Shown here: positions 1 to 8,825 of the stretch, piece by piece | How the letters are laid out: the number at the start of each line of letters is the position of its first letter | Position numbering within the stretch: the first letter of the stretch is position 1 | Assembly (NCBI GenBank): GCA_902768105.1 | Contig: CACXJZ010000017.1 | Span: forward strand, 1-47,577 | Source: an uncultured Prevotellaceae bacterium | GTDB taxonomy: Bacteria; Bacteroidota; Bacteroidia; Bacteroidales; Bacteroidaceae | DNA: 47,577 nt | Reading direction: 5' to 3' | Made by a program: the position numbers and the translations under genes | Notes under the pieces: model-generated | Databases searched by the model: none | What the model saw: the letters and a program-made list of their open reading frames with translations, nothing else | Told to the model about the DNA's origin: nothing

Positions 1-132
1 GCTCTGCAGAAAACACGAAGCCGTAGCCACCGTCTGGACATCTCTATCCGTTACACCTTCAACGCCCAGAAGAGCAAGTATAAGGGAACAGGTGCAGGTA
101 AAGCCGAGCAGGAGCGAATGGGAAGTAATTAA
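1..132 (+). CDS. TonB-dependent outer-membrane receptor, C-terminal end (partial)
   Basis: The window opens inside an open frame that reads to TAA at 130-132, giving about 43 residues. The residues include LDISIRYTFNAQKSKYKG and then a basic, glycine-rich tail. This is how many Bacteroidota outer-membrane beta-barrel proteins (TonB-dependent receptor or OMP_b-brl_3 type) end: a last barrel strand with alternating aromatic and aliphatic residues, then N-x-x-KSKYKGTGAG. The start and all other domains lie outside the window, so the substrate cannot be inferred. The family assignment is recognition of the terminal motif only. Confidence 0.7.
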   Translation, partial: ALQKTRSRSHRLDISIRYTFNAQKSKYKGTGAGKAEQERMGSN

Positions 133-171
133 TGTCAATTTATCACATTTCTGTGCCGTTTATCCCAAATG

Positions 172-203
172 TTTGGCAGTCTCAGTAATTATGCGTAATT
201 TTG
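172..203 (+). promoter_or_regulatory. Bacteroidota-type promoter of the GNAT gene
   Basis: A -33 box TTTG (172-175) is followed 20 bp later by a perfect -7 box TAATTTTG (196-203), matching the TTTG/TAnnTTTG consensus. Transcription would begin near 210. The ATG candidates at 92 and 191 then lie upstream of or inside the promoter, which leaves 248 or 254 as the start of the acetyltransferase. Confidence 0.7.
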
Positions 204-247
204 CGGTCGATAACCGCGAGAACGGGCAGCGTCGAAACATTAAGCAT

Positions 248-787
248 ATGAAAATGGAAACAAATCGTATCATACTGCGCCCTTGGCGCGACAGCGATGC
301 GGAAGTGCTGTACAAATGGGCTTCCGACCCTGATGTGGGGCCTCGTGCCGGATGGGCGCCCCATCAGAGTGTGGAGGAGAGTCTGGAGATTATCCGCACC
401 GTGTTTAGTGATGCTACGAACACTTGGGCCATCGAGTTGAAGGAAACGGGAGAAGCCATTGGCGCTATGGGCTACGGCCCTTCGTGCGAGTGCGACCTGC
501 CAGCCCGAGATGGCGAACCGCTCATCGGCTATTGGGTGGCGAAGCCCTATTGGAATCAGGGCATCTGCACGGAGGCGCTGCGCCTGATGTTAGACCACAT
601 CCGAGAGACGACAGACATCCAATCGCTCATCAGCGGCCATTTCGTGGATAATCCTGCCTCTGGCCGAGTGATGGAGAAGTGCGGCTTCGTTCCCACAGGT
701 GAAACCTGCATTGATGCAAACCAGTACCAAGGTGAGGGACGCCCTATCAGAGTATTGAGATTGGAAATAAAAAACAGATATGAATAA
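248..787 (+). CDS. GNAT family N-acetyltransferase (RimJ/RimL-like)
   Basis: A 179-residue protein starting METNRIILRPWRDSD (after MK), the usual opening of RimJ/RimL-type GNATs. These transfer acetyl from acetyl-CoA to an amine, often on a protein N-terminus or small molecule; the substrate here is unknown. The acetyl-CoA segment is visible as IGYWVAKPYWNQGICTEALR (Q-x-G-x-x motif), followed by the N-x-x-S-x-x-V-x-x-KCGF segment near the C-terminus, both in the expected order. The frame is open further upstream to 92, but the promoter at 172-203 makes the start at 248 (or 254) far more likely. The stop overlaps the start of a truncated DUF3795 reading frame. Confidence 0.85.
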   Translation: MKMETNRIILRPWRDSDAEVLYKWASDPDVGPRAGWAPHQSVEESLEIIRTVFSDATNTWAIELKETGEAIGAMGYGPSCECDLPARDGEPLIGYWVAKPYWNQGICTEALRLMLDHIRETTDIQSLISGHFVDNPASGRVMEKCGFVPTGETCIDANQYQGEGRPIRVLRLEIKNRYE

Positions 788-884
788 GATGATTGCATGC
801 TGTGGCATCAACTGCGAGACCCGCGAGGCAGAAAAAATAATCCCGGCATTTTCATGGCATGAAACAGACCTTTTCACGGCATGA
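780..884 (+). pseudogene. Truncated DUF3795-type gene (N-terminus only)
   Basis: An ATG at 780 overlaps the end of the GNAT gene and reads MNKMIACCGINCE, the characteristic Cys-rich opening of DUF3795 proteins (normally MxMIACCGxxCExC). After about 21 residues the frame enters the 22-nt palindrome array and stops at 882-884, giving 34 residues instead of the roughly 100 expected. The second Cys pair is already altered (CETR where CExC is expected). I read this as a remnant of a gene cotranscribed with the acetyltransferase, with its 3' part replaced by repeats. The match is to a short motif, so it is tentative. Confidence 0.6.
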
Positions 885-980
885 AACTATGCGTTTCATA
901 CTATGTAACCATGCTTTACATACCGAGTAACGCCCCTTTACATGGCAAGTAAACAGCTGTTACATGCCATGTAAAGAGAA
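849..980 (+). repeat. Array of six palindromic units, exact 22-nt period
   Basis: Six consecutive units start at 849, 871, 893, 915, 937 and 959. Each is 22 nt with a core of about 15 nt made of two 7-nt arms around one central base (centres 857, 879, 901, 923, 945, 967), then a 7-nt variable spacer. Units 1 (TTTCATG-G-CATGAAA) and 6 (TTACATG-C-CATGTAA) are perfect palindromes; the others carry one or two mismatches. Between units both arms change together (TTT/AAA to TTA/TAA). The array begins in the broken DUF3795 frame. Confidence 0.85.
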
Positions 981-1042
981 GGCGGGTAAGATGCTAGCAT
1001 TAATTCCAGGGATTGCGACTCACAATACTAGGAGTTGAGCGT

Positions 1043-1152
1043 TGAAAGGTGCCAGGTTTTATGCAAATACCCGGCACCCTGAAAGGAGATAGCCGGCACC
1101 CTCGACCTTGTAAACCGGCACCCTTCAATTTGCAGAGTGGCACCAGTTAAAT
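1043..1152 (+). repeat. Array of five GGCACC-core units, exact 22-nt period
   Basis: GGCACC occurs at 1073, 1095, 1117 and 1139, spaced exactly 22 nt; three copies share CCGGCACCCT. At the position one period earlier (1048-1056) the reverse complement appears, GGTGCCAGG, so the first unit is inverted in register. The sequence differs from the array at 849-980 but the period is the same. The 62 nt between the two arrays (981-1042) show no gene. Confidence 0.75.
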
Positions 1153-1165
1153 TCTGATTAGCCTG

Positions 1166-1480
1166 ATGCTTTTTAAAAGAATTTTGGGCAATCAGATTGC
1201 CACCTTGTTCTATAATGAATCAGACAACGACTCCATCCATATTGTGGTGTGAGAAGACATCAGGCTCGTCACCATCTCAGCCTCCTACCCTGGCGGCGAC
1301 AATGTGCTGACGTGGCTGCCCGATACGACAGCGAACAACGCCAACAAGACCGACCTCGTGACAGTCGTGAGGACGGGTGAGGCTGCTTCTCGCTGACGAC
1401 AGGGGCAACAAACTGGAGTCCAGGCTCTATGAGTACAACAACGCCGACTCCTTGCTCCTCGACACGCTGGTCAAATATCC
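1166..1480 (+). pseudogene. Decayed 5' part of a surface-protein gene
   Basis: Protein-like reading continues upstream of the intact frame but is broken. From 1166 one frame gives a plausible segment until TGA at 1250-1252. The same frame then continues (ending near TWLPDTTANNANKTDLVTVV) to another TGA at 1394-1396. The next plausible stretch (LLADDRGNKLESRLYEYNN) is in a second frame from about 1383, and from about 1480 sense moves to the third frame, which stays open to 2808. One internal stop and two frameshifts indicate that the open frame at 1429-2808 is the 3' remainder of a longer gene. Confidence 0.6.
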
Positions 1481-2808
1481 ACCTGGAAGGCAAGATAACG
1501 CTGAAGGTATATGTCTATGGTGCGGCTGACAGCTATCGTCTGGTGATGCCGATTACCGTTTCAGGTGAGATTTGCGAGGTCCTGCGCTTCCCGGAGGGGT
1601 ACAACTTCACTCCTTATAAGGCAAAGAGCGAGATTGACCTGGACGGAATCGGTCTGCTGACCGTTGACTCCTACGAGGTCATTGGCGTAGATGACGAGAA
1701 CGAACACGTCATACTGAATGCCATAGAGGAGGTGCCGATGGGTGATGTCCTGATTATCCACTCCGACGAGGCTGGCGCCGTTCATCATATTCCGCTGACA
1801 AGGGCAGACGATGCCTATATACGTGGGAACAACAAGCTATGGGTGTCGGACGGCAGCGTCAAGGGCGGCAGGGACATCTACCGCTTTGGCAAGGAAGGCG
1901 ACCTGTATGTGTTCAGGAACTCCTCGTCTGACGTGACGTTACCTTGTGGTGAAATCTATCTGAGATACCACAGCGGCACGAAGAAGGACGTTTACTACCT
2001 CAGCGAGGCGGATGTGCCAGAGCAGATTTCACTTCTTACATTCTACGAACGAGAAGACAACCGCGAGCTCATCGAACAGTACAGAGGCAGGACCGTCAGG
2101 AAGGTTGTGCTTGAGGGGCATACGTTCTTCAAGAACCACATGTGGAACACGTTGTGTCTGCCGTTTGACATCATCGGCGATGCCATCGACGACACGCCAT
2201 TGAGCGGAGCAGAGTTGTGGGAGCTTGACGTGACTGACAGCCATGACTACGGTGATCCTACAGGCTATGATGAGGTAAACGGAGTGGTGACACTCAACTT
2301 CAAGCCCGTGCGCAGCATAGAGCCTGGCAAGCCATACTTCATGGAGTGGAAGACGACAACGGCAAGCCAGATTGACAACCCAGTATTTGAGAACGTTACC
2401 CTGAAGACCACTGAGTCAGCAGAGATGACGATTACAAGCAGCGACGGGAAGGTGCAGATAGTGGGAACCTATGCTCCTGAGATGCTGACGGACAATAATG
2501 CGGCGAACCTCTTTGTGGATAAAGACGACAAGATCCGTATTCCGACGGAACACTATGAGGTGGGGGCCTTCAATGCCTACTTCCTCATCGACCTGGGCAA
2601 CGGCCTCGGAAAGCCTGGAACGTCACCTTTGCAGAAGATTGTGATGAACATTTCCGACATGGACAATACGCTGCGTGTGATTGACATCACCATCCCAACG
2701 TCTCTGGAAGATGGTGTGTGGTATGACCTAAATGGCAGGAAGTATGTTGAGAAGCCTCTGCAACATGGTATCTATATCCTTAATGGAAAGAAGATCATGA
2801 TCAGGTAA
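1429..2808 (+). CDS. C-terminal remainder of a secreted surface protein with a GIYI-NGKK tail
   Basis: An open frame of 459 residues whose first roughly 17 residues are probably not native, because the meaningful frame before about 1480 lies elsewhere. No signal peptide remains. The middle contains beta-rich sequence including NHMWNTLCLPFDI and a PGKPYFMEW segment, a pattern I associate with large Prevotella/Bacteroides secreted proteins of unknown function. It ends WYDLNGRKYVEKPLQHGIYI followed by LNGKKIMIR, the Bacteroidota C-terminal tail often linked with type IX-like sorting; the CotH protein at 42490-44331 ends similarly. Given the damaged 5' end the gene is probably non-functional. A shorter start at an internal Met (near 1546) could be annotated instead. 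Confidence 0.6.
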   Translation: MSTTTPTPCSSTRWSNIHLEGKITLKVYVYGAADSYRLVMPITVSGEICEVLRFPEGYNFTPYKAKSEIDLDGIGLLTVDSYEVIGVDDENEHVILNAIEEVPMGDVLIIHSDEAGAVHHIPLTRADDAYIRGNNKLWVSDGSVKGGRDIYRFGKEGDLYVFRNSSSDVTLPCGEIYLRYHSGTKKDVYYLSEADVPEQISLLTFYEREDNRELIEQYRGRTVRKVVLEGHTFFKNHMWNTLCLPFDIIGDAIDDTPLSGAELWELDVTDSHDYGDPTGYDEVNGVVTLNFKPVRSIEPGKPYFMEWKTTTASQIDNPVFENVTLKTTESAEMTITSSDGKVQIVGTYAPEMLTDNNAANLFVDKDDKIRIPTEHYEVGAFNAYFLIDLGNGLGKPGTSPLQKIVMNISDMDNTLRVIDITIPTSLEDGVWYDLNGRKYVEKPLQHGIYILNGKKIMIR

Positions 2809-2826
2809 CACCTGCACACAATACTC

Positions 2827-2864
2827 AAAAAAGGATGCCCCTGACAGCAGAGGCATCCTTTTTT
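2827..2864. terminator. Bidirectional intrinsic terminator
   Basis: AAAAAAGGATGCC pairs with GGCATCCTTTTTT across a 12-nt loop. The stem has U-tracts in both directions and lies between two convergent genes (ends at 2808 on + and 2898 on -), so it can terminate both. Confidence 0.85.
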
Positions 2865-2897
2865 CTTTCTTGCGCTATGCGTTATTCCTATCAGCGC

Positions 2898-3497
2898 TTA
2901 GTAGCTGAAGCGACGACCGTTCCACTTCAGCGTCTGCTGACGCTTCGTGCCGTTGTCGTTCCAGCGCATGACGGTGATGTCCTTGCCCGTACGCGGCAGG
3001 GCGTAGGTCACGTTCGAGTATTCCACGTCGAAGCCCGGTGTCTCGCATGCCGACATCTTCTTCGTGGCGTTGTTGTAGCGCATGAACGTCAGCGTGTCAT
3101 ACTGTCCCAGGATGGGCTTGCCGTTCGAGTAGTACCACGAGCTGTAGGCAAACAGCTTATGCTTGCCGTCGGACTCGTTCCAGAAGCACATCTCCGTGCG
3201 CACCACGTTCTCGTCGTACTTCCACTCGTAGAGGATGTAGCCGTTCTTCTGGTCCACGGTGAGCGACGCGTGCTCGTCCTGCGGCTGTCCCTGTCGGTAG
3301 GCGGTCAGGGCCTGCTTGATGCCTGCCGTTGCCTCGCTGTCACACTCGTCCTCGTCGTCGTCGTCAGAGAAGAGGAACGCCCATGCAAAATCCATGATAG
3401 TGGGCTTGTCGCCCTGATAGTTCACGCGGATGTCATTCTGTGCCGCCATTGCCAGCGTGCAGCAGAAGAAGGCCATTGCCAAAGAAAGTCTTTTCAT
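2898..3497 (-). CDS. Secreted protein of unknown function
   Basis: A 199-residue protein with a clear signal peptide (MKRLSLAMAFFCCTLAMAAQ, likely cleaved after AMA), so probably periplasmic or exported. There is an acidic patch of Asp and Glu near residues 45-53 and an otherwise beta-rich, aromatic body (YILYEWKYDE, LFAYSSWYYSNGKPILGQYD). I do not recognise a family. It lies 54 nt downstream of ligA on the same strand with no visible promoter between, so it is probably cotranscribed with ligA and ends at the shared terminator at 2827-2864. Nothing links it functionally to DNA ligation. Confidence 0.75.
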   Translation of the reverse strand: MKRLSLAMAFFCCTLAMAAQNDIRVNYQGDKPTIMDFAWAFLFSDDDDEDECDSEATAGIKQALTAYRQGQPQDEHASLTVDQKNGYILYEWKYDENVVRTEMCFWNESDGKHKLFAYSSWYYSNGKPILGQYDTLTFMRYNNATKKMSACETPGFDVEYSNVTYALPRTGKDITVMRWNDNGTKRQQTLKWNGRRFSY

Positions 3498-3551
3498 ATC
3501 GTTAATATTTATTGGTTAAGTTATTAAATCTGCATATATCTATCACACCTT

Positions 3552-5567
<2,016 letters not shown>

Positions 5568-5576
5568 TTATGGGCG

Positions 5577-5608
5577 CAAAGATAGAAATTTTCTTCGAAA
5601 TGACCAAA
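5577..5608 (-). promoter_or_regulatory. ligA promoter
   Basis: On the minus strand, TTTG (5608-5605) is followed after 20 bp by TATCTTTG (5584-5577), a full match to the Bacteroidota promoter consensus. The ligA ATG lies about 20 nt downstream of the -7 box. Confidence 0.75.
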
Positions 5609-5653
5609 TTTGGAAGAAAAATAGGGTAAAAAGCAAAATAATTCGCAATTTGT

Positions 5654-5685
5654 TTTGCAAGTTTTAATAATTATTATTAAATTTG
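5654..5685 (+). promoter_or_regulatory. Promoter of the LytTR gene
   Basis: TTTG (5654-5657), 20 bp, TAAATTTG (5678-5685): a perfect consensus match. It overlaps the upstream candidate ATG at 5683, so translation should start at 5716. Confidence 0.75.
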
Positions 5686-5715
5686 TCACTTGAAAAAACA
5701 AAAGGGCTAAGCATT

Positions 5716-6084
5716 ATGACAAATAAAGACTGGCTGTTTTTGAGTTCCCGCGACGACATGCTGCGAATAGACATGTCGGAGATAGCCTATTTCGAGGCAG
5801 ACGGAAACTATACGAACATCGTACTGACGAACAAGCTGAAATGTACGGTGGGCATGAGTCTGGGCAAGATGGAGAATCTGCTGAACGAGCGGCTGAAGGG
5901 AAAGGTGATGTACTTCGCACGCATAGGCAAGCGCTACATTGTCAACCTGAAGCTGGTGTTCCAGATCAACATCTTGAAGCACCGTCTGGTACTCTCGGAC
6001 TTCCGCCAGTGCTCCTACTCGCTCGACGTGTCGAAGGATGCGCTCAAGAAGCTGAAGGAGCTCATGATTCAAGCAAAAATCTAA
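5716..6084 (+). CDS. Stand-alone LytTR DNA-binding regulator
   Basis: A 122-residue protein consisting almost entirely of a LytTR domain, the DNA-binding module of AlgR/AgrA-type regulators. The family pattern is visible: an N-terminal strand around I-x-Y-FEADGNYTNIVL, the central acidic loop, then FARIGKRYIVNLKLVFQI (compare the usual F-x-RI-H-x-S-Y-I-V-N). No receiver domain precedes it, so it is either controlled by another protein or acts constitutively. A longer start at 5683 is open but lies inside the promoter. It is the first gene of the forward phospho-signalling region, 33 nt before an FHA protein and probably cotranscribed with it. A role in controlling the promoter at 6890 is inference. 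Confidence 0.85.
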   Translation: MTNKDWLFLSSRDDMLRIDMSEIAYFEADGNYTNIVLTNKLKCTVGMSLGKMENLLNERLKGKVMYFARIGKRYIVNLKLVFQINILKHRLVLSDFRQCSYSLDVSKDALKKLKELMIQAKI

Positions 6085-6117
6085 CACTAACAAAAAAAAT
6101 ACTACACTTAAAACAAC

Positions 6118-6810
6118 ATGGAAATCATCATTGGAAGAAATGCACAGACAGGTCAGTTGAGTCTGACAATGGGTCAACAGATAAAGAACATCGGAGCCGC
6201 CAACAGCGTGCCCAGAAGCGTCAGTCGCAGACACTGCCGCGTACAGGTGCTGCCCAACGGGAACTACACCATAGAGAACCTGAAGATGGAGAACGATACG
6301 TTCGTCAACGGAAGCCCCATCTTCACGAAGACCGTAACGTCGAGCGACGTGGTGGAGCTGGGCGGCGAGCACTACCGGCTGGACTGGACAGCCATCAAGC
6401 AGATCATTGACCAATCGACGCCCAAGACGGCCGACATACGTCCGCTGCGCCGCATCTGGACGCGCTACGAGGAAGAGGCAAACGCCATACAGACCGACCT
6501 GGCCAGGAAGAACGCCATACGCGGTATCGCAGGTGCCTTGGGTACGCTGGGTATCCTGTGTACGTTCATCGAGGCGCTGGGTGCCCTGCGCTTTGTGCTG
6601 ATGTCCATCGGTCTGATTATCACCGTCACGATGGTCATCATCTCCTACAACGACTCGAAGAAGGCTCCCATCAAGAAGAAGATGTTGCAGCAGAAGTTGC
6701 GCAACAACTACGTTTGCCCCAACTGTAAGAAGTTCTTTACGATGGACTATGACCTGCTGACCAGACAGTACGACCAGTGTCCCTTCTGCAAGGCCAAATT
6801 CATAAAATAA
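6118..6810 (+). CDS. FHA-domain protein with two membrane segments and a zinc ribbon
   Basis: A 230-residue protein. Residues 1-90 form an FHA domain, a phosphothreonine-peptide reader: GR at 6-7, S-R-R-H at 36-39 and the NG of TFVNGSP at 64-65 are the expected binding-loop residues. A linker leads to two hydrophobic segments (about 135-157 and 158-177) making a membrane hairpin. The C-terminus carries a four-Cys zinc ribbon (C200/C203, C221/C224), expected on the same side of the membrane as the FHA. It would be an inner-membrane receptor for a phosphorylated partner, plausibly one of the kinases or acidic proteins encoded next to it. The partner is inference; the domains are clear. Confidence 0.85.
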   Translation: MEIIIGRNAQTGQLSLTMGQQIKNIGAANSVPRSVSRRHCRVQVLPNGNYTIENLKMENDTFVNGSPIFTKTVTSSDVVELGGEHYRLDWTAIKQIIDQSTPKTADIRPLRRIWTRYEEEANAIQTDLARKNAIRGIAGALGTLGILCTFIEALGALRFVLMSIGLIITVTMVIISYNDSKKAPIKKKMLQQKLRNNYVCPNCKKFFTMDYDLLTRQYDQCPFCKAKFIK

Positions 6811-6889
6811 AGTAACGATAACTAAAAATCACGCAAAGTTAACATTTCATCACGAAAACCTGCACGTTGATGTAGTAAGAGTGAAAATG

Positions 6890-6921
6890 TTTGGAATCGG
6901 AGGACTTTTGACGTAACTTTG
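6890..6921 (+). promoter_or_regulatory. Promoter of the acidic-protein/caspase/kinase run
   Basis: TTTG (6890-6893), 20 bp, TAACTTTG (6914-6921), a perfect Bacteroidota consensus, 40 nt before the ATG at 6962. Downstream genes to 15413 have only short gaps (about 1-63 nt) and no terminator I could find, so this may drive the whole run. Confidence 0.75.
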
Positions 6922-6961
6922 CACCAGTTAATTGAATTACGAACTTAAAAAATCAAGCTTT

Positions 6962-7795
6962 ATGGAAAAGAACAACATGAACGTGAGACCTGCACAGAAG
7001 AAGGACAACAGTAACGGTCTGATTGGCGGAGCACTGGGAGCTGCCATCGGAACAGCATTCGGAGCAACATTCGGCGTTGGTAGTGCCTATGCCTACAACC
7101 GTCTGACAACAGACGACGACCCGACAGTTGACCCAACAATTGATCCTGAAGTGGACATCAACGTAGCCGACGACGACGTGGCTGTAGCCGACCCCAACAA
7201 CCATACTGTACACGTACACACACACGTGACAGTAGTGGACCCGCAGCTGGAGCCGGAGCCAGAGGACGTTCCTGGCCTGGCCGATCCGGATCCGGAGCCC
7301 TATCCCGAGCCCGCCCCCGAGCCAGAACCAGATCCCGACAACAGCGTGGAAGTGGTATCGTTCGAGCGCGTCACACTGGAAGACGGCAGTCAGGCAGACA
7401 TGGCCCTCGTCAACATCAACGGAGAGGAAGCTGCAATCGTGGACATAAACCTCGACGGATGGGCAGACGCCATGATGGCTGACATTGACCATAGCGGCGA
7501 CATCTCAGACAACGAGATTGTACCCATCAACTCTGACCAGCCCATCGCAATGGCTCCTCTGGCAGAAGCTGTGAACTACGACTACGACGACCCCATCAAC
7601 GGCGGAGGAAGCACAATGGTGGTTGACGACGATGGCGGTTGCTGTCCTCCTGACTGTGGCGACGACGGCTGCTGCCCTCCCACTGACGACGACAACCTGC
7701 TCATAGTAAGCAACGACGGTAGCGACGGCATCATCCCCGACTACGTGAACAACGGCGACGTGAGCGACATGGCAGGTGACGTAACGCTGGTATAA
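6962..7795 (+). CDS. Membrane-anchored acidic protein with Ca-binding-like and Cys-rich segments
   Basis: A 277-residue protein of no family I recognise. A short basic N-terminus precedes a Gly/Ala-rich hydrophobic segment (about residues 18-46, glycine-zipper-like), which probably anchors it in the inner membrane. The rest is strongly acidic and probably extracytoplasmic: an Asp/Pro repeat region, HVHTHV, a Pro-Glu spacer (EPEPED...PEPYPEPAPEPEPDP), an EF-hand/thrombospondin-3-like D-x-N-x-D-G-x-x-D stretch (DINLDGWADAMMADIDHSGD), and a CCPPDCGDDGCCPP motif. It ends IIPDYVNN...DMAGDVTLV, resembling the end of the next gene, so the two are paralogues. The TTG-initiated extension from 6932 is unlikely because it begins immediately after the promoter. 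Confidence 0.75.
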   Translation: MEKNNMNVRPAQKKDNSNGLIGGALGAAIGTAFGATFGVGSAYAYNRLTTDDDPTVDPTIDPEVDINVADDDVAVADPNNHTVHVHTHVTVVDPQLEPEPEDVPGLADPDPEPYPEPAPEPEPDPDNSVEVVSFERVTLEDGSQADMALVNINGEEAAIVDINLDGWADAMMADIDHSGDISDNEIVPINSDQPIAMAPLAEAVNYDYDDPINGGGSTMVVDDDGGCCPPDCGDDGCCPPTDDDNLLIVSNDGSDGIIPDYVNNGDVSDMAGDVTLV

Positions 7796-7858
7796 AAACC
7801 AAAACAAGTGAAACCAATCCTATTTTTCTAAGTATTAACAATAAAAAAACTTACTATT

Positions 7859-8809
7859 ATGGCAAACAATGAAGATACCATCGTAATGGGCAACAACAAC
7901 AATGCACGCCCCAACAACAACAGTGTTCCACCACGTCCGCAGCAGCAGGCAAAGCCCAACGCAGCACCACGTCCGGCACAGCCCCGTCCGACCTATCAGC
8001 CCGTCAAGGGTGATGACGGCCAGACATGGAAGCGAGTAGCATTAGGCGGCGTAGCCGGCATCATGTTCGGAACAGTAGGAGCAGTAGGTGCAACCACAGC
8101 ATATTACCACTTCTCAGGCAACGGAGACGAAGAGGTGCCCGTTGACAGCACAGACAACGGTGGCGACATCAACCTCGACATCGAGATTGTTGACGGAGGC
8201 TCTGACGGCGGAGGCCAGTACACCATGGGTAACGGTATGCAGGTAGCAGAGGTGGACCAGTCGCTCTCGTTCGGCGAGGCCTTTGCAGCTGCTCGCGCAG
8301 AGGTAGGTCCTGGCGGCGTGTTCGAGTGGCACGGCGGCGTATATGGAACCTACACCGCTGACGAATGGAACAGCATGAGCACGGCTGAGCACAACCAGTT
8401 TGCTCACCTGTCGCAGCCCGTCATCAACGAGGTGGCTTCGCACCATCATCACCACACCTACGACCACGTTGACGTAGTTCACACCAACACCCACGTGGTT
8501 CAGCCAGGCGACATAGCTCCTGAGGATGACGTAGTGGTACACGATGACTGGGAAACTGACGACGACGTTGAGATCGTAGGCATTGACGACAGCCTCGACG
8601 GCACTGACGGAAACGATGTCTTCGTAGTAGATACAGACGGCGGCATCGACGTAGAGCCCATTGGCGGCGACGACGGAGACATCGCATTGCTTAGCGACGA
8701 CGGCGGACTCATGAACGACGACCTGCTGACCGACGCTTCTCTGCCCGGTGTTGACAACGACGGCATACCCGACTATACGAACGATGCTGCAGGCGATGTC
8801 TTAGTATAA
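7859..8809 (+). CDS. Membrane-anchored acidic, His-rich paralogue
   Basis: A 316-residue protein related in layout to its upstream neighbour. Its cytoplasmic N-terminus (about 1-58) is Asn/Pro-rich and begins MANNEDTIVMGNNNN, where EDTIVMG could be a phosphothreonine site. One membrane helix follows at about 60-84 (GGVAGIMFGTVGAVGATTAY). The exterior part has a conserved-looking block (FEWHGGVYGTYTADEWNSMS), five consecutive His residues at 195-199 followed by more H-x-H, and an acidic tail with DNDGIPDYTNDAAGDVLV like the TSP3-type D-x-D-G-x-x-D repeats. Metal binding (Ca, or Zn/Ni through His) is suggested by composition only. The function is unknown. Confidence 0.75.
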   Translation: MANNEDTIVMGNNNNARPNNNSVPPRPQQQAKPNAAPRPAQPRPTYQPVKGDDGQTWKRVALGGVAGIMFGTVGAVGATTAYYHFSGNGDEEVPVDSTDNGGDINLDIEIVDGGSDGGGQYTMGNGMQVAEVDQSLSFGEAFAAARAEVGPGGVFEWHGGVYGTYTADEWNSMSTAEHNQFAHLSQPVINEVASHHHHHTYDHVDVVHTNTHVVQPGDIAPEDDVVVHDDWETDDDVEIVGIDDSLDGTDGNDVFVVDTDGGIDVEPIGGDDGDIALLSDDGGLMNDDLLTDASLPGVDNDGIPDYTNDAAGDVLV

Positions 8810-8825
8810 CCCCAAATACGAAGAC

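Noticed and set aside
92-247. N-terminal extension of the GNAT protein
   Set aside because: A consensus promoter (172-203) lies inside it and the conserved family start (METNRIILRPW) begins at 254.
981-1042. tRNA or small RNA gene between the two arrays
   Set aside because: No cloverleaf or convincing hairpin with terminator could be drawn.
849-1152. CRISPR array
   Set aside because: Units are 22 nt including a 15-nt core; spacers would be only about 7 nt, the cores vary between units, and no cas gene is present.
5683-5715. Upstream start of the LytTR protein
   Set aside because: The ATG lies within the -7 box of the promoter, so it would not be transcribed.
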